From assembly GCA_900660155.1 (NCBI GenBank), contig CABFPE010000132.1, positions 754,465-818,464 of the forward strand: a stretch of 64,000 nucleotides of DNA. The letters run 5' to 3'. Source of the DNA: Hofstenia miamia (lineage: Eukaryota > Xenacoelomorpha > Acoela > Hofsteniidae). A program made the position numbers and the translations under genes. Below are positions 61,201-64,000 of the stretch, one piece after another. A model generated the notes under the pieces. It worked only from the letters and a program-made list of their open reading frames with translations. It made no database searches and was not told the DNA's origin. Position 1 is the stretch's first letter. Every line of letters begins with the position of its first letter.

Positions 61201-61380
61201 CAGAGTTGAAATTCCATCAGAAGTTGTTATTACTCCCATCCTTGATCTTGGAAATGATACCTGTGAAATAATCGCCTATATCGTGTCACGATTACAAAAT
61301 ATCGGTTTCACTGCTATAATCATTATAGTATAAAAGAAGGAAAGGGGATATGGACATTTAAACGGAATTGTAGTACAAGC
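58285..61380. other. Intergenic AT-rich region, no gene recognised
   Basis: Holds a hAT-like GAGGGCGTAGCC patch near 58365, a CCCGCC-rich patch at 60244-60325 and a CCGGATCCGG-rich patch at 60470-60520 (probable MITE ends). A 79-codon frame at 61094-61333 has no recognised features. Confidence 0.35.
60240..60330. repeat. CCCGCC/GCCCG-rich short repeat
   Basis: Repeated GTGCCCG and CGCCCGCC in a strongly AT-rich background. It resembles GC-rich subterminal repeats of hAT-type MITEs; the other end was not identified. Confidence 0.35.
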
Positions 61381-61396
61381 TACGAAATTACAATAA

Positions 61397-61402
61397 TTTA
61401 TT
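61397..61402 (-). promoter_or_regulatory. Candidate poly(A) signal of the MFS gene
   Basis: Plus-strand TTTATT is AATAAA on the minus strand, about 210 bp beyond the transporter stop codon. Confidence 0.35.
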
Positions 61403-61608
61403 GTTAGAAGATTCAATACCCAATTAATTTATAGTTAGAGTGATAATTGATTGCTAGCATGCCAATTAATTTTTAGAGGCCCTGCCACTTCTTACCAATG
61501 TTTATAATCGTCTGAATTAAGAGCATTAGCTTATGAATGATAGATCTTTACATTATATAAAAGTAACTGAGCGTAATATGAAAATATATTTGTTGTATTT
61601 ACAAAGTA

Positions 61609-62608
61609 CTATTTTACAAAATGTCTTTGGAGAATGTTAAATCGAGAATTAAGAACAAAATTAAACACAAAGAATGCAAATACAAGAAATCCAAACAAAA
61701 GTAGCATAAAAGTACTGAAGTAAAAACCATGAAGAGCCATGAGACAACCATTAAAGAAACCAGATCCTATCATAAGCCCTGAATTAGCTACTATAACGAA
61801 GGAGGACCCAATAAAGTACTTAATTGATTTCTGATCATATTCTGGAAAAGATCTTTGAATGTATATGTCAAGACTAGGGAAAATAGATGCAACAAGTGAT
61901 GGCCTTGCAATATTGAATAGAAAAAACACTGAACAAATCAAATAAAAATTTCGTAATACATGGAAATAGTTACTGCAACAAACAAGAGAAATGAACAACA
62001 GGTATAATAGAAAAGAAGAGAAAAGTACAAGATAACTATACCCTTTGTATGCAAAATACCACCCGAAAAGAAGGCTTGAGGGTACCAGTGATATAGTTAT
62101 TATAATATAAGCTTTATCTAACATGTCAGGGGGAATCTTGATCTCATCAACTAAAAATTGTGATAAAACTCCATCAAAATAGGCAAAAGCAATGGATCCA
62201 AACAGCAAAGTAGCTAACAATGTAAGAATCTGTGCATCCCTTATAAAGCTGACATAGGTTAATTGTTTTCCATTTGAAATGCTGTTGTCACAGATGACAT
62301 TTTCTTTTTGCATGAAAACAGTTAAAGATGTAAGAATGAACATCAGTTCTATGCCACAACATACATAAAATGTGGTTGAATATTCAAATGAGGTAGCCAA
62401 GAAGAGTCCGATTTGAGGGCCAAGTGTTGTACCCAAATAGAAGAATGGAACAAAAAGATTTGACAATTTTATTCCTAATTTTCCAAAATACAGAGTAATG
62501 ACTGGAAATATCATTGACCATACTCCACCCACTGCGTAGCCAACTACAAGTCGAGTAAATATCGACAGACATGCATAAAGAAATTTGTTGTGAATAGAAT
62601 CCACAAAC
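61609..62608 (-). CDS. MFS transporter, terminal exon (SLC18B1/VAT-like)
   Basis: Minus-strand terminal exon after AG at 62609-62610, phase 2, running about 333 codons to TAG at 61609. There is no genuine ATG at its beginning: homology-like sequence (FVDSIHNKFLYACLSIFTRL) starts at the splice site, so earlier exons encoding the first helices are missing. It shows about eight or nine hydrophobic segments, including VVGYAVGGVWSMIFPVITLY, FYLGTTLGPQIGLFLATS (motif-C-like GxxxGPxxG) and LTLLATLLFGSIAFAYFDGV. Layout and motifs fit the DHA1/SLC18B1-type H+-coupled polyamine/amine transporter class; the substrate is not inferable. The last ~20 residues and the stop lie in antisense sequence resembling the retroelement at 57.6 kb. 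AATAAA on the minus strand lies at 61402-61397. Confidence 0.75.
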
Positions 62609-63037
62609 CTAAAATGATCAAATTTAAAAGGTATTGTGAAAGAAAATATAATAAGTTAAACATGAACATTTAATTTGATTAGAACTTTTTTCAACCAATT
62701 AAATCTTCAAATTTACGTTGAATCTTCAAAAAATATTTTTTCTCATGGACACTTGCACTCATTCTTTGAAGGGAGAAGTATCCATTAAATATAAAATAAA
62801 TTTGGAAGGTTTGAAATTTTGTTGAGTGAAAAAAAAGTACTAGATATTTAATTCAGTAAATATTTTTATCCACTACGCAAATGCTGCGAATTTATTTACC
62901 GACCTTTCTTGGAAATTTACAAACGGCTGCAGACCAGTACTAGCCGTCTCAATCTCTGATATGAAAGACGCCTAAGGCGGGAAATCATATATACACTCAC
63001 TTTTTACATTTGTAAATACTACTTAACAAAAGTTCAA

Positions 63038-63040
<3 letters not shown>

Positions 63041-63070
<30 letters not shown>
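63041..63070. repeat. (TA)n microsatellite next to an undetermined base
   Basis: TA tract followed by ACATATATNTTT; the only N in the window is at 63079, a sign of assembly uncertainty here. Confidence 0.9.
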
Positions 63071-63077
<7 letters not shown>

Positions 63078-63097
63078 TNTTTCGATTCAAAATCTTT

Positions 63098-63316
63098 TTC
63101 AGACCAAATTTGGAAGGAAAATTAATTACAATTAACTACACTTAAAATTCATTAAATTTGCATGCATTAGAAAATGTTCATCTTAAAACAACTTTTTTGT
63201 TTATTCACCAATCTTGATCTTATTTCTTATACATGGACATTTTCTAATGCATGCAATTTTAATTCATTTTAAGTGTAGTTAATTGTAATGAATTTTCCTT
63301 CCAAATTTGTTCTGAA
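63098..63316. mobile_element. Hairpin MITE with ~82-bp arms
   Basis: The left arm 63098-63180 (TTCAGACCAAATTTGGAAGG to ATTAGAAAATGTTC) and right arm 63236-63316 are near-complete inverse copies around a 55-bp loop. TA-rich tracts flank both sides, so it probably lies inside a TA microsatellite or used TA as target. Confidence 0.75.
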
Positions 63317-63374
63317 GCTCAGTAATCTAATACCCTTATATATATACATATATGCATATATATATATCTATATA

Positions 63375-64000
63375 CGCTGCCGCTCAAATTTTTTCGTACC
63401 ATATTTAAACATGTAAAATTAATTAAATTTGATGAAATTGGCTCTAATTAATTCGTACCAGTTCACTTTAACGTTGATTCTGTGAAACTGACACGTTTTT
63501 AGTCGTTGAAATTTTGCATGGTTTGAATTTTTTACCTTCTAAATATCTGGAAGTAGAAAACAATGCATTCAAAAGAGTTAATTCGCCTTGTAAAGCAAAA
63601 ATCGTTGGATGGATTATCGTACACTGCGATTTCGAAGGAGCTGATGATAAGCAAGTCAACAATACAGTATATGGTCAAGAACGACTACGGAAGAACTAAG
63701 AAGAAGCCCGGACCAAAAAGAAAAATTGGAATGAAAGAAGGATGTCGCATTAGACGGGAAATGGCCATCTTGAAGAAACATAAAATGACAATATCAGCTG
63801 GAAAAATCATGAAAAGATGCGAAATATCTGCATCGCGGGCCACGGTCAAGCGGTACTTGCGCAGACTGGGATTGAGATACAAGAAAATTCCCAAAAATAT
63901 TGTACTGACTCCTATTCATAAACAAGAGAGATTGCGCATCTGTGAATCGTGGATCCGGAACAGAGTAGATTGGAGTAAAGTTGTATTCTCGGACGAGAAA
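63375..64000 (+). mobile_element. Tc1-family transposon, 5' part, runs off the window
   Basis: The left end CGCTGCCGCTCAAATTTTTT follows a TA at 63373-63374. TTCGTACCA recurs in it (63393 and 63449), suggesting repeated transposase-binding sites. It contains an unbroken transposase frame from 63563. The right end is outside the window. Confidence 0.75.
63563..64000 (+). CDS. Tc1-like transposase, N-terminal 146 codons, intact so far
   Basis: The ATG at 63563 starts MHSKELIRLVKQKSLDGLSY and the frame is open to the window edge. Two helix-turn-helix regions are visible: LSYTAISKELMISKSTIQYM (residues ~18-37) and ISAGKIMKRCEISASRATVK (~80-99), with the GRPR-like basic linker KKKPGPKRKIG between. 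It then reads RVDWSKVVFSDEK, whose SDE Asp is the first catalytic residue of the DDE domain. The codon use is less AT-rich than the surroundings. The lack of stops, in contrast to every other DNA-transposon transposase in the window, suggests a recent or active family. Confidence 0.85.
   Translation, partial: MHSKELIRLVKQKSLDGLSYTAISKELMISKSTIQYMVKNDYGRTKKKPGPKRKIGMKEGCRIRREMAILKKHKMTISAGKIMKRCEISASRATVKRYLRRLGLRYKKIPKNIVLTPIHKQERLRICESWIRNRVDWSKVVFSDEK

Noticed and set aside
1-64000. tRNA, rRNA or small structured RNA genes
   Set aside because: No cloverleaf-like or rRNA-like segment was recognised by eye; a dedicated scan would be needed to exclude them.

Overview
This is an AT-rich nuclear DNA window from a multicellular animal. 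The evidence is GT-AG introns, phase-consistent small exons, (TA)n microsatellites and a dense, mostly dead, layered transposon load (CR1/jockey-like non-LTR tails, Tc1/mariner, IS630-like, piggyBac-like, hAT-like MITEs). There is no bacterial gene organisation. I cannot fix the phylum. An invertebrate is likely, and a cnidarian-like repeat mix is possible but unproven. Most long open frames are chance or transposon remnants; the real host genes appear only as small exons joined by compatible splice phases.

Host genes. (1) A tandem pair of paralogous plus-strand genes, here A and B, each with at least three exons: A at 813-1004, 3852-4002 and 26842-27724; B at 35360-35551, 37895-38045 and 50431-51646. 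Exon lengths (192, 151, terminal), order, splice signals and phases agree in both copies, and flanking intron sequence is also similar, so this is a duplication of at least ~30 kb. The product is a basic, lysine-rich protein that I do not recognise, with a conserved C-terminal block and one (A) or two (B) copies of a short KKKHFRPKK module. Any first exons lie left of the window for A and somewhere in 27.8-35.3 kb for B. (2) Two minus-strand exons (17266-17377 and 16173-16274) of a WD-repeat/FYVE-domain (WDFY1/2-like) gene lie inside the 22.8 kb last intron of A. (3) The terminal exon of a minus-strand major-facilitator (SLC18B1-like) transporter lies at 61609-62608. Its last residues and stop lie in antisense sequence resembling a non-LTR retroelement fragment at 57.6 kb.

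Layout. 1-4 kb: gene A exons. 4.7-6.7 kb: foldback element with a decayed transposon ORF. 6.7-9.7 kb: minus-strand non-LTR retroelement split by a TA-flanked 1.1 kb DNA transposon, which carries an 88-codon ORF and a further MITE. 11.2-12.2 kb: IS630-like element. 13.7-14.3 kb: two retroelement tails. 16.1-17.4 kb: WDFY exons. 18.1-20.4 kb: broken transposon ORF, an apparently perfect 514-bp tandem duplication and a MITE. 25.1-26.0 kb: TTAA-flanked MITE. 26.8-27.7 kb: gene A terminal exon. 28-35 kb: intergenic repeats and hAT-like MITEs. 35.4-51.6 kb: gene B, with retroelement, Tc1, piggyBac-like and satellite insertions in its last intron. 52.7-54.0 kb: two adjacent mariner-type deletion derivatives. 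54-61 kb: mostly repeats and unassigned sequence. 61.6-62.6 kb: transporter exon. 63.4 kb to the end: an apparently intact Tc1-family transposase running off the window.

The gene pair is the part I cannot place in a known family. Everything here was read by eye from the sequence; no search was run.
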